From contig OZ244050.1 of NCBI GenBank assembly GCA_965215115.1, forward strand, positions 2,666,001-2,730,000: a DNA stretch of 64,000 nucleotides, in the 5' to 3' direction. The stretch is from CALDTK01 sp965215115. Lineage in GTDB: Bacteria; Bacteroidota; Bacteroidia; Chitinophagales; Saprospiraceae. Positions 1-7,521 of this stretch are shown here, one piece after another. Position 1 is the stretch's first letter; each line of letters starts with the position of its first letter. The translations under genes and the position numbers were made by a program. A model generated the notes under the pieces. The model saw only the letters and a program-made list of their open reading frames with translations, did no database searches and had not been told where the DNA came from.

Positions 1-972
1 GGCGGCCTCGGCGAGGCGCTGCATCGCGGGGTCGATCGTGGTGTAGATCCGGAGGCCGTCGCGGTTGACGTCGTACTCGCTGCCGTCGGCCTTGCGGATA
101 TTGGGCTCGCCGAGGATGCGCCAGATCTCCTTGCGGAGCTCCATGCGGAAGTAGGGCGCCAGGCCGTCGACGTGCGTCACGCGGTTGAGGACCACCGAGA
201 GCGGGGTGGCGCGCAAGCTATCGTACTGGTACTCCGTGATGCGGCCGGCCTTCTGCATCTGCTTGAGGACCACCTCGCGGCGCTTGCGCGAGAGCTCCGG
301 GTTGCGCGCCGGGTTGTAGCGCGTCGGACTCTTCAGCATCCCGACCAACACGGCGGCCTCCTCGCGCGTGAGCCCCGACTGTGGCTTCCCGAAGTAGACC
401 TCGGCGGCGGCCTCGACGCCGAAGGCGCCGTTGTTGTACTCGAAGATGTTGAGGTACATCGCGATGATCTCCTCCTTGGTGTAGGCGCGCTCCAGGCGCG
501 TGGCGATGATCCACTCCTTGAGCTTCTGGATGACGCGCGCCGCGAAGTTGTCCGACACCTCGCCGGTGAACATCTGCTTGGCGAGTTGCTGCGTGATCGT
601 GGAGGCGCCCCCGTCGTTGCCGAGGCGCCCGACGGCCCGCGTGAGGCCCCACCAGTCGATGCCGGAGTGGTCGTGGTAGCGCACGTCCTCGGTGGCGAGC
701 AGGGCGTCGACGAGGTAGGGGTTGAGGTCGGGGTAGCGCACGGCCACGCGGTTCTCGGTGTAGTAGCGCCCGAGTTCGGTGCCGTCGGCGGCGTAGACCT
801 CGGAGGCGAGGATCGACTTCGGGTTCTCGAGCTGCGTGAGGGTCGGGAGGTTCGTAAACGATAGCGCGAGGAAGAGCGCCGCCACGAGGGCGACGCCGAC
901 CGCGAAGAGTTTCCAGAGGACGCCCGACCAGTTGCGGTAGGCGGGGGGGATGGTTGATTTGGGATTGCTCAC
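1..972 (-). CDS. Class A penicillin-binding protein (PBP1A-like), 3' end outside window
   Basis: The product polymerises and cross-links peptidoglycan at the outer face of the inner membrane. Reading inward from a GTG start at 970-972 gives a short cytoplasmic stretch (MSNPKSTIPPAYRNWS), one membrane anchor rich in Val/Ala/Leu (about residues 18-40), then a GT51 glycosyltransferase domain. That domain shows the EDVRYHDHSGID motif with the catalytic Glu, GASTITQQLAKQMF, and the helix with EEIIAMYLNIFEYNNGAFG. The frame stays open to base 1, so at least 324 codons are present and the transpeptidase domain lies beyond the edge. A TACCTTCG box at 977-984 (minus strand) stands four bases before the start and suggests a leaderless message. 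The neighbouring gene is divergent, separated by an 18-bp inverted repeat. The family call is firm; the 1A/1C/2 subclass is not. Confidence 0.93.
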   Translation of the reverse strand, partial: MSNPKSTIPPAYRNWSGVLWKLFAVGVALVAALFLALSFTNLPTLTQLENPKSILASEVYAADGTELGRYYTENRVAVRYPDLNPYLVDALLATEDVRYHDHSGIDWWGLTRAVGRLGNDGGASTITQQLAKQMFTGEVSDNFAARVIQKLKEWIIATRLERAYTKEEIIAMYLNIFEYNNGAFGVEAAAEVYFGKPQSGLTREEAAVLVGMLKSPTRYNPARNPELSRKRREVVLKQMQKAGRITEYQYDSLRATPLSVVLNRVTHVDGLAPYFRMELRKEIWRILGEPNIRKADGSEYDVNRDGLRIYTTIDPAMQRLAEAA

Positions 973-976
973 GGGC

Positions 977-984
977 CGAAGGTA
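977..984 (-). promoter_or_regulatory. -7-like box abutting the pbp start codon
   Basis: On the minus strand these bases read TACCTTCG, close to the Bacteroidota -7 consensus TAnnTTTG, and end four bases before the GTG start at 972. If used, transcription would begin at or next to the start codon. No clear -33 TTTG is seen. Confidence 0.4.
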
Positions 985-1006
985 CTGTGCGGCGGCGGCG
1001 CGGGGC

Positions 1007-1082
1007 CGTTCGACCACTTCCGAGTTGAGGCCGTTTTGGGCGGGGGCCCTCAGTGGTGGCGCCACTCGGAAGTGGTCGAACG
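1007..1082. repeat. 18-bp perfect inverted repeat between divergent genes
   Basis: The left arm 1007-1024 (CGTTCGACCACTTCCGAG) is the exact reverse complement of the right arm 1065-1082, with 40 bases between. It occupies most of the 130-bp gap between the divergent pbp gene and the membrane-protein gene at 1103. It could be an operator for a dimeric regulator, a cruciform or the ends of a tiny mobile element. Nothing in the loop resembles a gene. Confidence 0.85.
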
Positions 1083-1087
1083 CCACG

Positions 1088-1095
1088 TATCATTG
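1088..1095 (+). promoter_or_regulatory. -7-like box abutting the start at 1103
   Basis: TATCATTG resembles TAnnTTTG and ends seven bases before the ATG at 1103, the same placement seen before several other starts in this window. Confidence 0.3.
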
Positions 1096-1102
1096 CGCCC
1101 CT

Positions 1103-1603
1103 ATGAACGCCTACGTCATCCTCTCGCACCTGCACTCGATCAACCGCTGGCTGGTGCTCGGCTTCCTCCTCCTCGCCATCGTCTCGGCGATCACGAGCCG
1201 CTCGACGATGAACGTGGCCCCGGTAGCGGCGGGCTTGAAGACGGTTTTGCCGAAAGGCGCCCTACCCGCCTTCATCACGTCGCACATCCAACTGCTGCTC
1301 GGCCTCATCATGTACTTCGGGGCCACGGCTGGCCTGTCGAGCGTCGGGAGCCCCTACGTCATCATGGACAAGGAAGCCTGGGCGGCCGACGGCGGGGAGA
1401 TCATCAAGTTCTACTCGCTCACGCACTTCACGTACATGCTGGCGGCCATCGTGATCCTCACGGCAGGCTACATGGTCGCCAAGCGCTCGGCCACTGAGGC
1501 GCGCGCCGGCTTCTGGATTTTGGTAACGTACTCGATTGCGCTCCTGATCATCCTGTTTAGCATACCGTGGCCCTGGCGGGCGCTCGGCGGCGGCTGGTAC
1601 TAG
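1103..1603 (+). CDS. Small multi-pass membrane protein
   Basis: The 166-residue product has four hydrophobic segments (about residues 15-35, 60-80, 112-132 and 142-160) and almost no soluble domain. It resembles small four-helix proteins of Bacteroidota often labelled cytochrome-b-like; I see conserved-looking His residues near helices 1, 2 and 3 (LSHLHSINRW, TSHIQ, SLTHFTYM), which would suit haem or metal binding, but no function can be assigned. The ATG at 1103 is the first Met of the hydrophobic protein and lies seven bases after a -7-like box. A copy of the dispersed hairpin element (1244-1258) codes for VLPKGA between helices 1 and 2. The gene stands alone on its strand after the inverted repeat at 1007-1082. 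Confidence 0.75.
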   Translation: MNAYVILSHLHSINRWLVLGFLLLAIVSAITSRSTMNVAPVAAGLKTVLPKGALPAFITSHIQLLLGLIMYFGATAGLSSVGSPYVIMDKEAWAADGGEIIKFYSLTHFTYMLAAIVILTAGYMVAKRSATEARAGFWILVTYSIALLIILFSIPWPWRALGGGWY

Positions 1604-1610
1604 AGCGCAA

Positions 1611-1679
1611 GTGTCGAAGGGTGAAGGGTTGCGTGTCGAGGGCGCTACCCCGCACCCCGCACCCTTCACCCTTCAACAC
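1611..1679. terminator. 19-bp inverted repeat, probable terminator
   Basis: Bases 1611-1629 (GTGTCGAAGGGTGAAGGGT) pair with 1661-1679 with one mismatch, giving a long stem with a 31-base loop, eight bases after the stop of the membrane-protein gene. There is no T-run, so it may act as a processing or stability structure rather than a factor-independent terminator. Confidence 0.5.
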
Positions 1680-1722
1680 CTAAGACCTGCCCCACTCTAC
1701 CCACCCGATCGACCTCGGCATC

Positions 1723-2862
1723 ATGACGCTCGACGTGGCCGGGCGGGAGGGGCCGCGGCCCAACCCCATCGTCACCGACGCAACGGCCTACTTCGAGACC
1801 GCGATCGCGCAGTTGAGCCGCGTACGGGTGCAGTCCGTGCTCCTCGCCCAGCCCGACCTACGCCCCGGGGAGGAAGGCTACCGCGCGCTCGACTTCGTGC
1901 AGCTCGGCATCAACGAAAAGACGGAGCGCCGCCTGGCCTTCTTGCTGATCGTCACCGAGGTCGAGGTCGAGGCCGCCTCGCTTTCGTACCTCCTGGCGCT
2001 CCCGTCACAACTCACCAACGTCGCGATCGTCTCGACGCGCCGCCTCGCCGAGTACGGCTCCGAGGAGCGACACGACGACGGGCGTATGGCCAGGCGCCTC
2101 GGCGCTTTGCTCGTGCACTGTTTCGGGCGGCTCCTCAACCTCGACTACGACGAGAGCCCCGGCAACTTCATGTCGCGCGTCGCGGTACCCGCCGACCTCG
2201 ACGCCATGACGGGTTTCACCGGGGCGCAACTCCGGCGGATGGCCACCAACCTCCCGCTCGAGGCCAACGACCGCTTCTCGGACGGGAGCCGCGGGAAGTT
2301 CGTTTTGACGCAAGTCCTCGCCAACCTCCCCCGCATCCTGCGCGGTGCCCTGCGGGCCAACCCCCTGCGCCTGGCGACCAAGATGCCCACCATGGTGGCC
2401 ACGGCGCTCTCGGTCATCGTCGTGCTCATCTTCGGGGGGGAGACCTGGGACTTCGCCGCGTCGGCCTCCACCGGGCAGATGGCCATCTTCGTGGTCGCGA
2501 GCTTCGCGATGGCGACGTTCGTGTTGTACCGGGCCTTCTCGTTTCGGCTCGTCGACACACGCCACGGGCACACCTCCGAGAGCGCCGTCGTCACCGCGGG
2601 GGCCACCTACCTGGCGCTGGTCCTCACGCTGGTCTGCCTGTTCCTCACGTTCGCGCTGCTGATGTACGGCGTCGTCGTGTTCGTATTCCCCGATCCGCTG
2701 ATGGACACGTGGACCTCGGTGCGCGCCGGCACGACCCTCGGGGCGCACGTGCGGCTGGTGGCTTTCCTGGGGGCGGTAGGGGTGCTGTCGGGCTCGCTGG
2801 GCGGCTCGGCGGACTCTCGGTCGGTCGTGCGGAACGTGCTCTTCGCCGTGGACGAGACGTGA
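1723..2862 (+). CDS. Membrane protein of unknown function, soluble N-half and four-helix C-half
   Basis: The 379-residue product has a soluble half of about 220 residues and then four hydrophobic segments (about 228-245, 252-272, 292-320 and 345-362). In the soluble part the stretch around residues 125-140 (ALLVHCFGRLLNLDYDESP) recalls the zinc-binding helix of archaemetzincin-like peptidases but lacks a full HExxH-type motif, so I do not claim peptidase activity. The ATG at 1723 directly precedes the first conserved-looking sequence. A dispersed element with GAC/GTC stem and GCAA loop (2302-2316) is in frame (VLTQVL). The stop is followed at once by another element copy (2867-2881). I do not recognise the family. 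Confidence 0.75.
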   Translation: MTLDVAGREGPRPNPIVTDATAYFETAIAQLSRVRVQSVLLAQPDLRPGEEGYRALDFVQLGINEKTERRLAFLLIVTEVEVEAASLSYLLALPSQLTNVAIVSTRRLAEYGSEERHDDGRMARRLGALLVHCFGRLLNLDYDESPGNFMSRVAVPADLDAMTGFTGAQLRRMATNLPLEANDRFSDGSRGKFVLTQVLANLPRILRGALRANPLRLATKMPTMVATALSVIVVLIFGGETWDFAASASTGQMAIFVVASFAMATFVLYRAFSFRLVDTRHGHTSESAVVTAGATYLALVLTLVCLFLTFALLMYGVVVFVFPDPLMDTWTSVRAGTTLGAHVRLVAFLGAVGVLSGSLGGSADSRSVVRNVLFAVDET

Positions 2863-2866
2863 GGGG

Positions 2867-2881
2867 GGCTTTCGCCAAAAC
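2867..2881 (-). repeat. Dispersed hairpin element, intergenic exact copy
   Basis: Exact GTTTTGGCGAAAGCC on the minus strand, five bases after the stop of the membrane-protein gene and 76 bases before the AAA-ATPase gene. See the entry spanning 1244-62776 for the whole family. Confidence 0.9.
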
Positions 2882-2893
2882 CCGCCACGTGCC

Positions 2894-2901
2894 TACCTTC
2901 C
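2894..2901 (+). promoter_or_regulatory. -7-like box upstream of the AAA-ATPase gene
   Basis: TACCTTCC is the same -7-like sequence seen before other genes here. It would start a transcript near 2908, about 50 bases before the GTG at 2958. No clear -33 element is seen. Confidence 0.3.
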
Positions 2902-2957
2902 GGCATGTCTTACACGCTGGTACAGCTAAGGAAAAGGCCCGGGCGTACCTTGGCGCG

Positions 2958-4478
2958 GTGAGGTTTCCGATCGGTATACAAGATTTTCGAAAGCTCCGCA
3001 CCGACGGCTTCGCCTACGTCGACAAGACCCGCCAGATCTGCGAGATCGCCGACCAAGGAGGCGCGCTATTCCTAGCGCGGCCGCGGCGCTTCGGGAAGTC
3101 CCTCACGGTCTCGACGATGCGGGAGCTCTACTCGGGAGACAGGGAGCTGTTCAGAGGGCTCTGGGCCTACGACCACTGGGACTTCGCCGCCAGGCAGCGG
3201 CCGGTGATCTGGTTGAAGTTCGCCAGTTCGGGCTTCGTGCTGGGGGACATGATCACCGCCTTACACAACGTCCTCGACGCGAATGCGAGAGACCTCGGGC
3301 TCGAGCTACCGGACGCGACACCGGAGGTCAAGTTCAGTGCCCTCATCCGGGCGGCGGCCGACTCTACACCCGCGGGTCGCGTCGTGGTCCTCGTCGACGA
3401 GTACGACAAGCCGATCAACGAGTTCCTTACCGACCTCCCGCGGGCGCTCGCCAACCGCGATCTCCTCAAACCTTTCTACGGGGTCCTCAAGGACGCCGAT
3501 GCCTTCACGGACCTCGTCTTCCTGACCGGCGTAAGCGCGTTCGCGAAGGTGAGCATCTTCTCGGACCTCAATCACGTCCGCGACCTCACCCTCGAGCGCC
3601 TCGCCGATACCGTCGTCGGACTCACGGAGGCCGAGCTCTACGACACCTTCGGCACACAGATCGAGGCCACGGGCGAGGACCGCGAAGCCATCCGGACGTG
3701 GTACAATGGCTACTCCTGGGGTGGGTCCGCCCGGGTGTACAATCCGTGGTCGGTGATGCGGTTCATGCAACACGGGCAGGTCCAGGGGTTCTGGTTCCAG
3801 ACCGGGAAGCCAGTCTGGCTCGTGGCGCTGATGCGGGACCGGGGCGTATACCACATCGAGGACGCCCAATCGTCTTACGCGGCGTTACTGGATTTCGACA
3901 TCGAGTCTATCCAAATCATTCCCGCGCTCTTTCAGACTGGATACCTCACCATCACCGGCAGTTCCGCCAAGGGCAAGTTGCTTACGCTCAACTACCCGAA
4001 CCTGGAAGTGCGGGAGGCCATGGACGGCATGCTCCTCGAGGCCTACCTCCCCGACGACAAAGAGCTTTCGGCCGTGAGGGTCTTTCGCCTCGCCGATGCC
4101 TTCCGGGCGAATGACCTCCAGCGGGTGTTCGACATCGTGAACGCCACCTTCGCTGGGCTCCCATACGATTTTTGGCACCGCGACAATGAGCACTTCTTCC
4201 ACGCCCTCGTGCACCTCACCTTCTCTCTGCTCGGGGCCGAAATCGACTCGGAGGTACACTCCGCCAGCGGTCGCTGTGATGCCATCGTGAAGACCGACAC
4301 CCACATCTACGCACTGGAGTTCAAACGCGATTCGCCCGTAGGCGAGGCCCTTGCACAAATCCGCGAGCGCGGCTACCTAAAGCCGTTCGTCGGCGACAGT
4401 CGTAGCCTGGTGGCTGTCGGGGTGAGTTTCGACGTCGTCAAAAAGCAAGTGGGGGAGTGGCTCGCGGAAGCGTATTAG
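2958..4478 (+). CDS. AAA-ATPase with C-terminal PD-(D/E)XK nuclease domain (PF09820/PF08011 type)
   Basis: The 506-residue product opens with FPIGIQDFRKLRTDGFAYVD, the signature start of this family, then a Walker A-like RPRRFGKSLTVS (about residues 38-50) and a Walker B-like VVVLVDEYDKPI (about 140-150). The C-terminal 120 residues hold a PD-(D/E)XK nuclease fold: SGRCDAIVKTDTHIYALEFKRD gives the D...ExK triad, followed by a Gln-containing helix (ALAQIRERGYLKPF). These genes are highly expanded in Bacteroidota and are often mobile or linked to defence, but their role is unproven. The frame is open far upstream through non-coding sequence; I chose the GTG at 2958 because the conserved domain begins there. 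The gene converges on the transketolase genes, which end 27 bases downstream. Confidence 0.9.
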   Translation: MRFPIGIQDFRKLRTDGFAYVDKTRQICEIADQGGALFLARPRRFGKSLTVSTMRELYSGDRELFRGLWAYDHWDFAARQRPVIWLKFASSGFVLGDMITALHNVLDANARDLGLELPDATPEVKFSALIRAAADSTPAGRVVVLVDEYDKPINEFLTDLPRALANRDLLKPFYGVLKDADAFTDLVFLTGVSAFAKVSIFSDLNHVRDLTLERLADTVVGLTEAELYDTFGTQIEATGEDREAIRTWYNGYSWGGSARVYNPWSVMRFMQHGQVQGFWFQTGKPVWLVALMRDRGVYHIEDAQSSYAALLDFDIESIQIIPALFQTGYLTITGSSAKGKLLTLNYPNLEVREAMDGMLLEAYLPDDKELSAVRVFRLADAFRANDLQRVFDIVNATFAGLPYDFWHRDNEHFFHALVHLTFSLLGAEIDSEVHSASGRCDAIVKTDTHIYALEFKRDSPVGEALAQIRERGYLKPFVGDSRSLVAVGVSFDVVKKQVGEWLAEAY

Positions 4479-4505
4479 GAGATGTTTACGCGCGTAGTCA
4501 TCCCC

Positions 4506-5477
4506 CTACCGCTCCTTGACCTTCTTCACCGCCGCCACGACATCGCCAACGCTCAGGCCGTACTTCTCCAGCAGTTCTTCCGGCTTTCCGCTTTCGCCAA
4601 AACTGTCGTCCACGGCGACGTACTCCTGCGGGACGGGGTGGTGCTTGACCAGCACCTGCGCGATGGCGTCGCCGAGGCCGCCGATGCGGTTGTGCTCCTC
4701 GCACGTCACGACGCGACCGGTCTTCCTGGCCGAGCGCAACACCAGCTCCTCGTCGAGCGGCTTGACGGTGTGGATGTTGATCACCTCGCAGCTGATGCCC
4801 TGCTGCTCGAGTTGCTCCGTGGCGGCCATCGCCTGCCAGAGCATGTGGCCCGTGGCGAAGATCGACACGTCGGTGCCCTCCTTCAGGACGATCCCCTTGC
4901 CGATCTCGAATTCGTAGTCCTCCGGCATCACGACGGGCCAGTTCGGCCGACCGAACCGCAGGTACACCGGGCCGTGGTGCTCCGCGATCGCGATGGTGGC
5001 CTGCTTGGTCTGGTTGTAGTCGCACGGATTGATGACCGTCATGCCCGGCAGCATCTTCATCAGGCCGATGTCCTCGAGGATCTGGTGCGTCGCGCCGTCC
5101 TCGCCGAGCGTGAGCCCCGCGTGCGAGGCGCAGATCTTGACGTTCTTGTTCGAGTACGCGATCGACTGGCGGATCTGGTCGTAGACGCGCCCGGTCGAGA
5201 AGTTGGCGAAGGTGCCCGTGTACGGGATGTGCCCCGCCGTAGCCAAGCCCGCGGCCACGCCCATCATGTTGGCCTCCGAGATGCCCATCTGGAAGAAGCG
5301 CTCCGGGTGCGCCTCGATGAAGGCTTCCATCTTGAGGGAGCCCACGAGGTCGGCACACAGGGCCACGACCTTGTCGTTGGCGTTGCCCACCTCGGCGAGG
5401 CCTGCGCCAAAACCATCGCGCGTGGCCTTTTTGCCGGTGACGGGGAAGTTCGGGAAGGAGGAGAGGGAGTCGGACAT
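4506..5477 (-). CDS. Transketolase, C-terminal subunit
   Basis: The 323-residue product is the pyrimidine-binding and C-terminal half of transketolase (EC 2.2.1.1), which works as a separate chain with the N-terminal subunit encoded just upstream. Sequence marks are VVALCADLVGSLKM, FFQMGISEANMMGVAAGLA with the ThDP-activating Glu, the AYSNKNVKICASHAGLTLGEDGATHQ segment, and a C-terminal domain with YLRFGRPNWPV and VVTCEEHNRIGGLGDA. The ATG at 5477 gives the expected family length. It follows the N-subunit gene by 113 bases that hold tandem repeats and a strong palindrome, which may set the subunit ratio. Two dispersed element copies are in frame (4590-4603, coding for FGES; 5399-5413, a GCAG-loop variant). 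Confidence 0.95.
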   Translation of the reverse strand: MSDSLSSFPNFPVTGKKATRDGFGAGLAEVGNANDKVVALCADLVGSLKMEAFIEAHPERFFQMGISEANMMGVAAGLATAGHIPYTGTFANFSTGRVYDQIRQSIAYSNKNVKICASHAGLTLGEDGATHQILEDIGLMKMLPGMTVINPCDYNQTKQATIAIAEHHGPVYLRFGRPNWPVVMPEDYEFEIGKGIVLKEGTDVSIFATGHMLWQAMAATEQLEQQGISCEVINIHTVKPLDEELVLRSARKTGRVVTCEEHNRIGGLGDAIAQVLVKHHPVPQEYVAVDDSFGESGKPEELLEKYGLSVGDVVAAVKKVKER

Positions 5478-5489
5478 GGGGAGGGGGGG

Positions 5490-5537
5490 ATTGGGCGCTA
5501 AGCTAATTGGGCGCTGGGCTAATTGGGCGCTGGGCTA
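5490..5537. repeat. 16-bp tandem repeat, three copies
   Basis: Three consecutive copies of ATTGGGCGCTGGGCTA (first copy differs at two bases) begin at 5490, 5506 and 5522, in the gap between the two transketolase subunit genes. They stand just downstream, on the minus strand, of the palindrome at 5549-5578. Confidence 0.9.
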
Positions 5538-5548
5538 ATTGGGGTCTA

Positions 5549-5578
5549 GGGGTCTAGGGGTCTAGACCCCTAGACCCC
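5549..5578. terminator. 30-bp perfect CTAG-rich palindrome between transketolase subunits
   Basis: The sequence reads the same on both strands and is built from GGGGTCTAG repeats meeting at TCTAGA; an extra GGGGTCTA lies to the left (5541-5548). On the minus strand it follows the N-subunit stop by 12 bases. A 15-bp loopless stem of this GC content would be a strong attenuator or RNA-stability element in a two-gene transcript. A related but less regular CTAG-rich inverted repeat lies at 59571-59632. Confidence 0.85.
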
Positions 5579-5590
5579 CTAGTCTTCCAC

Positions 5591-6433
5591 TCAATAATCC
5601 CCGAGCGTCTCTTCCAGCTGCGCGAGCGCAACCCCGGTCTGCTCCTCGTTCGGAGCCTTCCCGTGCCAGGCGTGACCTTTCATCATGAAGTCGACCCCGG
5701 AACCCATCGTGGTGCGCATCTCGATGAAGATCGGCTTGCCGTGGCCGCGCAGGGCCTTCGCGGCCTGCAGGGTGGCCAGCACCTCCGCCATGTTGTTGCC
5801 CTCCATCTTCATCGTGTTCCACCCGAAGGAGGCCCACTTGGCGGACAGGTCCATGAGGTCCATCACCTCGTCGGTCGAGCCGTCGATCTGCTGGTGGTTG
5901 CGGTCGGCGATGACGATGAAGTTGTCGAGCTTGTAGTGGTGACCGAAGAGGGCCGCTTCCCAGACCTGCCCCTCCTGCTGCTCGCCGTCGCCCGTGAGGC
6001 AGAACACCCAGCGGTCGTCGCCGTCGAGCTTCTTGGCCGCGGCCAGGCCGGCCGCCACGCTGATGCCCTGCCCGAGGGAGCCCGTCGCGACGCGGACGCC
6101 GGGCAGGCCCTCGTGCGTAGTCGGGTGCCCCTGCAGGCGGCTCCCCATTCGGCGGAAGGTGTCGAGTTCGGCGATGGGGAAGTAGCCCGAGCGCGCCAGC
6201 ACACTGTAGAACAGCGGCGAGATGTGCCCATTCGACATGATGAACACGTCCTCGCCCTTGCCGTCCATATTGAAGGACGGATCGTGCTTCATGACCTCGA
6301 AGTAGAGTGCCGTCAGGAGGTCGGCGCACCCGAGGGAGCCGCCGGGGTGGCCCGTGCCGATGCCCGCGACCTGGCGGACGATGTCGCGGCGGACCTGCGT
6401 GGCCGTGCGTTGGAGTTCTTCGAGCTTGGCCAT
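5591..6433 (-). CDS. Transketolase, N-terminal subunit
   Basis: The 280-residue product is the thiamine-diphosphate-binding half of transketolase. It has GTGHPGGSLGCADLLTALYF near the N-terminus, FIMSNGHISPLFYSVLA, the GSLGQGISVAAGLA segment, and the ThDP/Mg motif GDGEQQEGQVWEAA ending in IADRN (about residues 148-177). The ATG at 6433 gives MAKLEELQ, the usual start of this subunit; the longer open frame upstream is proline-rich and looks untranslated. The gene is first of the pair with the C-terminal subunit at 4506-5477. The route is the non-oxidative pentose phosphate pathway in the cytoplasm. Confidence 0.95.
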   Translation of the reverse strand: MAKLEELQRTATQVRRDIVRQVAGIGTGHPGGSLGCADLLTALYFEVMKHDPSFNMDGKGEDVFIMSNGHISPLFYSVLARSGYFPIAELDTFRRMGSRLQGHPTTHEGLPGVRVATGSLGQGISVAAGLAAAKKLDGDDRWVFCLTGDGEQQEGQVWEAALFGHHYKLDNFIVIADRNHQQIDGSTDEVMDLMDLSAKWASFGWNTMKMEGNNMAEVLATLQAAKALRGHGKPIFIEMRTTMGSGVDFMMKGHAWHGKAPNEEQTGVALAQLEETLGDY

Positions 6434-6547
6434 GGCCGGGGGGGGGTTGGGTGTTTCGGGTAAAGCGTGCGCCGCCGGCGAGCCGGGCGGCGGCTGTAAG
6501 AAAGGCAAAGCGGGTCAATCGGTTTGCTCGCGGGCACCTGCGCCACG

Positions 6548-6583
6548 AAAAAAGGCGACCCCAGCGCTCGTGGGATCGCCTTC
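6548..6583 (-). terminator. Factor-independent terminator of the HU gene
   Basis: On the minus strand a hairpin with AGGCGATCCC on one arm and GGGGTCGCCT on the other (one mismatch, nine-base loop) runs into six T residues. It lies 65 bases after the HU stop codon and is the clearest intrinsic terminator in the window. Confidence 0.8.
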
Positions 6584-6647
6584 CGACCGGCGGGCACCAC
6601 TCGCGCGATGCCGTGGGCCGACCGTGGCTGAGCGCGTGGGGCAGGTC

Positions 6648-6920
6648 CTAGTTGACGCTGTCCGAGAGCTCCTTGCCGGGCTTGAACTTGACTTGGTTCT
6701 TGGCCGCGATCTGGATCGTCTTGCCGTTGGAGGGGTTGCGGCCTTCGCGGGCGGCGCGGTGGTTGAGCGAGAAGGTGCCAAAGCCCACGAGGGTCACTTT
6801 GTCATTCTCCTTGAGGGCTTCGCCGATGGCGTCGAGGGAGGCGTTGAGGGCGTCGGTGGCTTGCGCTTTCGAAAGACCGGCTTTTTCGGTGATCTTGGCG
6901 ACGAGGTCTCCTTTGTTCAT
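6648..6920 (-). CDS. hup: HU-family DNA-binding protein
   Basis: The 90-residue product is a full-length HU/IHF-type histone-like protein. It starts MNKGDLVAKITEKAGLSK, has the dimerisation helices, then VTLVGFGTFSLNHRAAREGR and the DNA-contacting arm GRNPSNGKTIQIAAKNQVKFKPG. It bends and compacts DNA. I chose the ATG at 6920 because it gives the exact family N-terminus. The gene is monocistronic: a canonical Bacteroidota promoter lies 28 bases upstream of the ATG (6948-6978) and an intrinsic terminator lies downstream (6548-6583). Confidence 0.97.
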   Translation of the reverse strand: MNKGDLVAKITEKAGLSKAQATDALNASLDAIGEALKENDKVTLVGFGTFSLNHRAAREGRNPSNGKTIQIAAKNQVKFKPGKELSDSVN

Positions 6921-6947
6921 AAGAGGGTTTTTAGGTTGAAACGGTGG

Positions 6948-6978
6948 CAAAATTAGACGTAGGTTTCGTATAACCAAA
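6948..6978 (-). promoter_or_regulatory. Bacteroidota-type promoter of HU
   Basis: Minus strand: TTTG at 6978-6975, a 19-base spacer, then TAATTTTG at 6955-6948. This fits the Bacteroidota primary sigma consensus TTTG-N19-TAnnTTTG. Transcription would start near 6941, leaving a leader of about 20 bases. Confidence 0.8.
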
Positions 6979-7097
6979 CGCGGTGCAATCTGGCGGCGTT
7001 TTTGGTGGAAAAGTAGTGCCTTCCGGCCTCCTGGTCCCCGCTGCCGCCTGTCGAGACGGCCAAATTGTCCTATTGTATCATCACTGACGCAGGTAAT

Positions 7098-7331
7098 ATG
7101 TTCACCTTAAAAAAATCTCCCCTTCCCGCGCTTCATAGGTGGCATGTTTCGTTCCTGGCCGCGGTCATTGCCGTGACTTGCCTGGGCGGGACGGCCTGCT
7201 CGCGCAAATCCGGCTGCCCGATCAACGAGACCGCCACCCTGCAGACCGACAAGAAGGGCAACGTGAAGAGCGGCAAGGGATCGAGCAATCTGTTCCCTAA
7301 GGACATGCGTAAACGTATGAAAAAGAGCTAG
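7098..7331 (+). CDS. Small predicted lipoprotein
   Basis: The 77-residue product starts with basic residues (FTLKKSPLPALHRWHV), a hydrophobic core (SFLAAVIAVTCLGGTA) and a Cys that fits a loose lipobox (GGTAC), then SRKSGCPIN and a short basic tail ending in Lys and Ser. This is the pattern of small Bacteroidota lipoproteins with a second conserved Cys in a SGCP motif; no function is known to me. The ATG at 7098 is the Met nearest the signal sequence. The gene is 177 bases from the divergent HU gene and is followed within six bases by a paired copy of the dispersed element (7337-7381). Confidence 0.7.
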   Translation: MFTLKKSPLPALHRWHVSFLAAVIAVTCLGGTACSRKSGCPINETATLQTDKKGNVKSGKGSSNLFPKDMRKRMKKS

Positions 7332-7336
7332 TTGTA

Positions 7337-7381
7337 GTTTTGGCGCAAGCTGCACGAGCTGTATACGCCTTTCGGCAAAAC
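7337..7381. repeat. Inverted pair of dispersed elements after the lipoprotein gene
   Basis: A plus-strand copy (7337-7351, GTTTTGGCGCAAGCT, GCAA loop) faces a minus-strand copy (7367-7381, GTTTTGCCGAAAGGC) across 15 bases, starting six bases after the stop at 7331. The two GTTTTG heads are complementary, so the pair can also fold as one long hairpin and may serve as a terminator. Confidence 0.8.
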
Positions 7382-7521
7382 CTGCTACCCCCGCATTCGC
7401 CGTAGCGCCGGGTGTGCAATCGGGGCCCGCCCGCCCCGCCGGTCAACCCCGCCCCCGCCGCGACGTTGTATGCCCGAACCGCGGCGGCCTCGTGCATCGG
7501 CCCCGCGCTAGACGGCACGCT

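Noticed and set aside
1723..2862. Archaemetzincin-type peptidase call
   Set aside because: Only a loose resemblance around LVHCFGRLLNLD; no full zinc motif.
1611..2957. Upstream extension of the AAA-ATPase frame by about 450 codons
   Set aside because: The extension overlaps the membrane-protein gene in another frame and is Arg/Pro-rich; the family starts at 2958.
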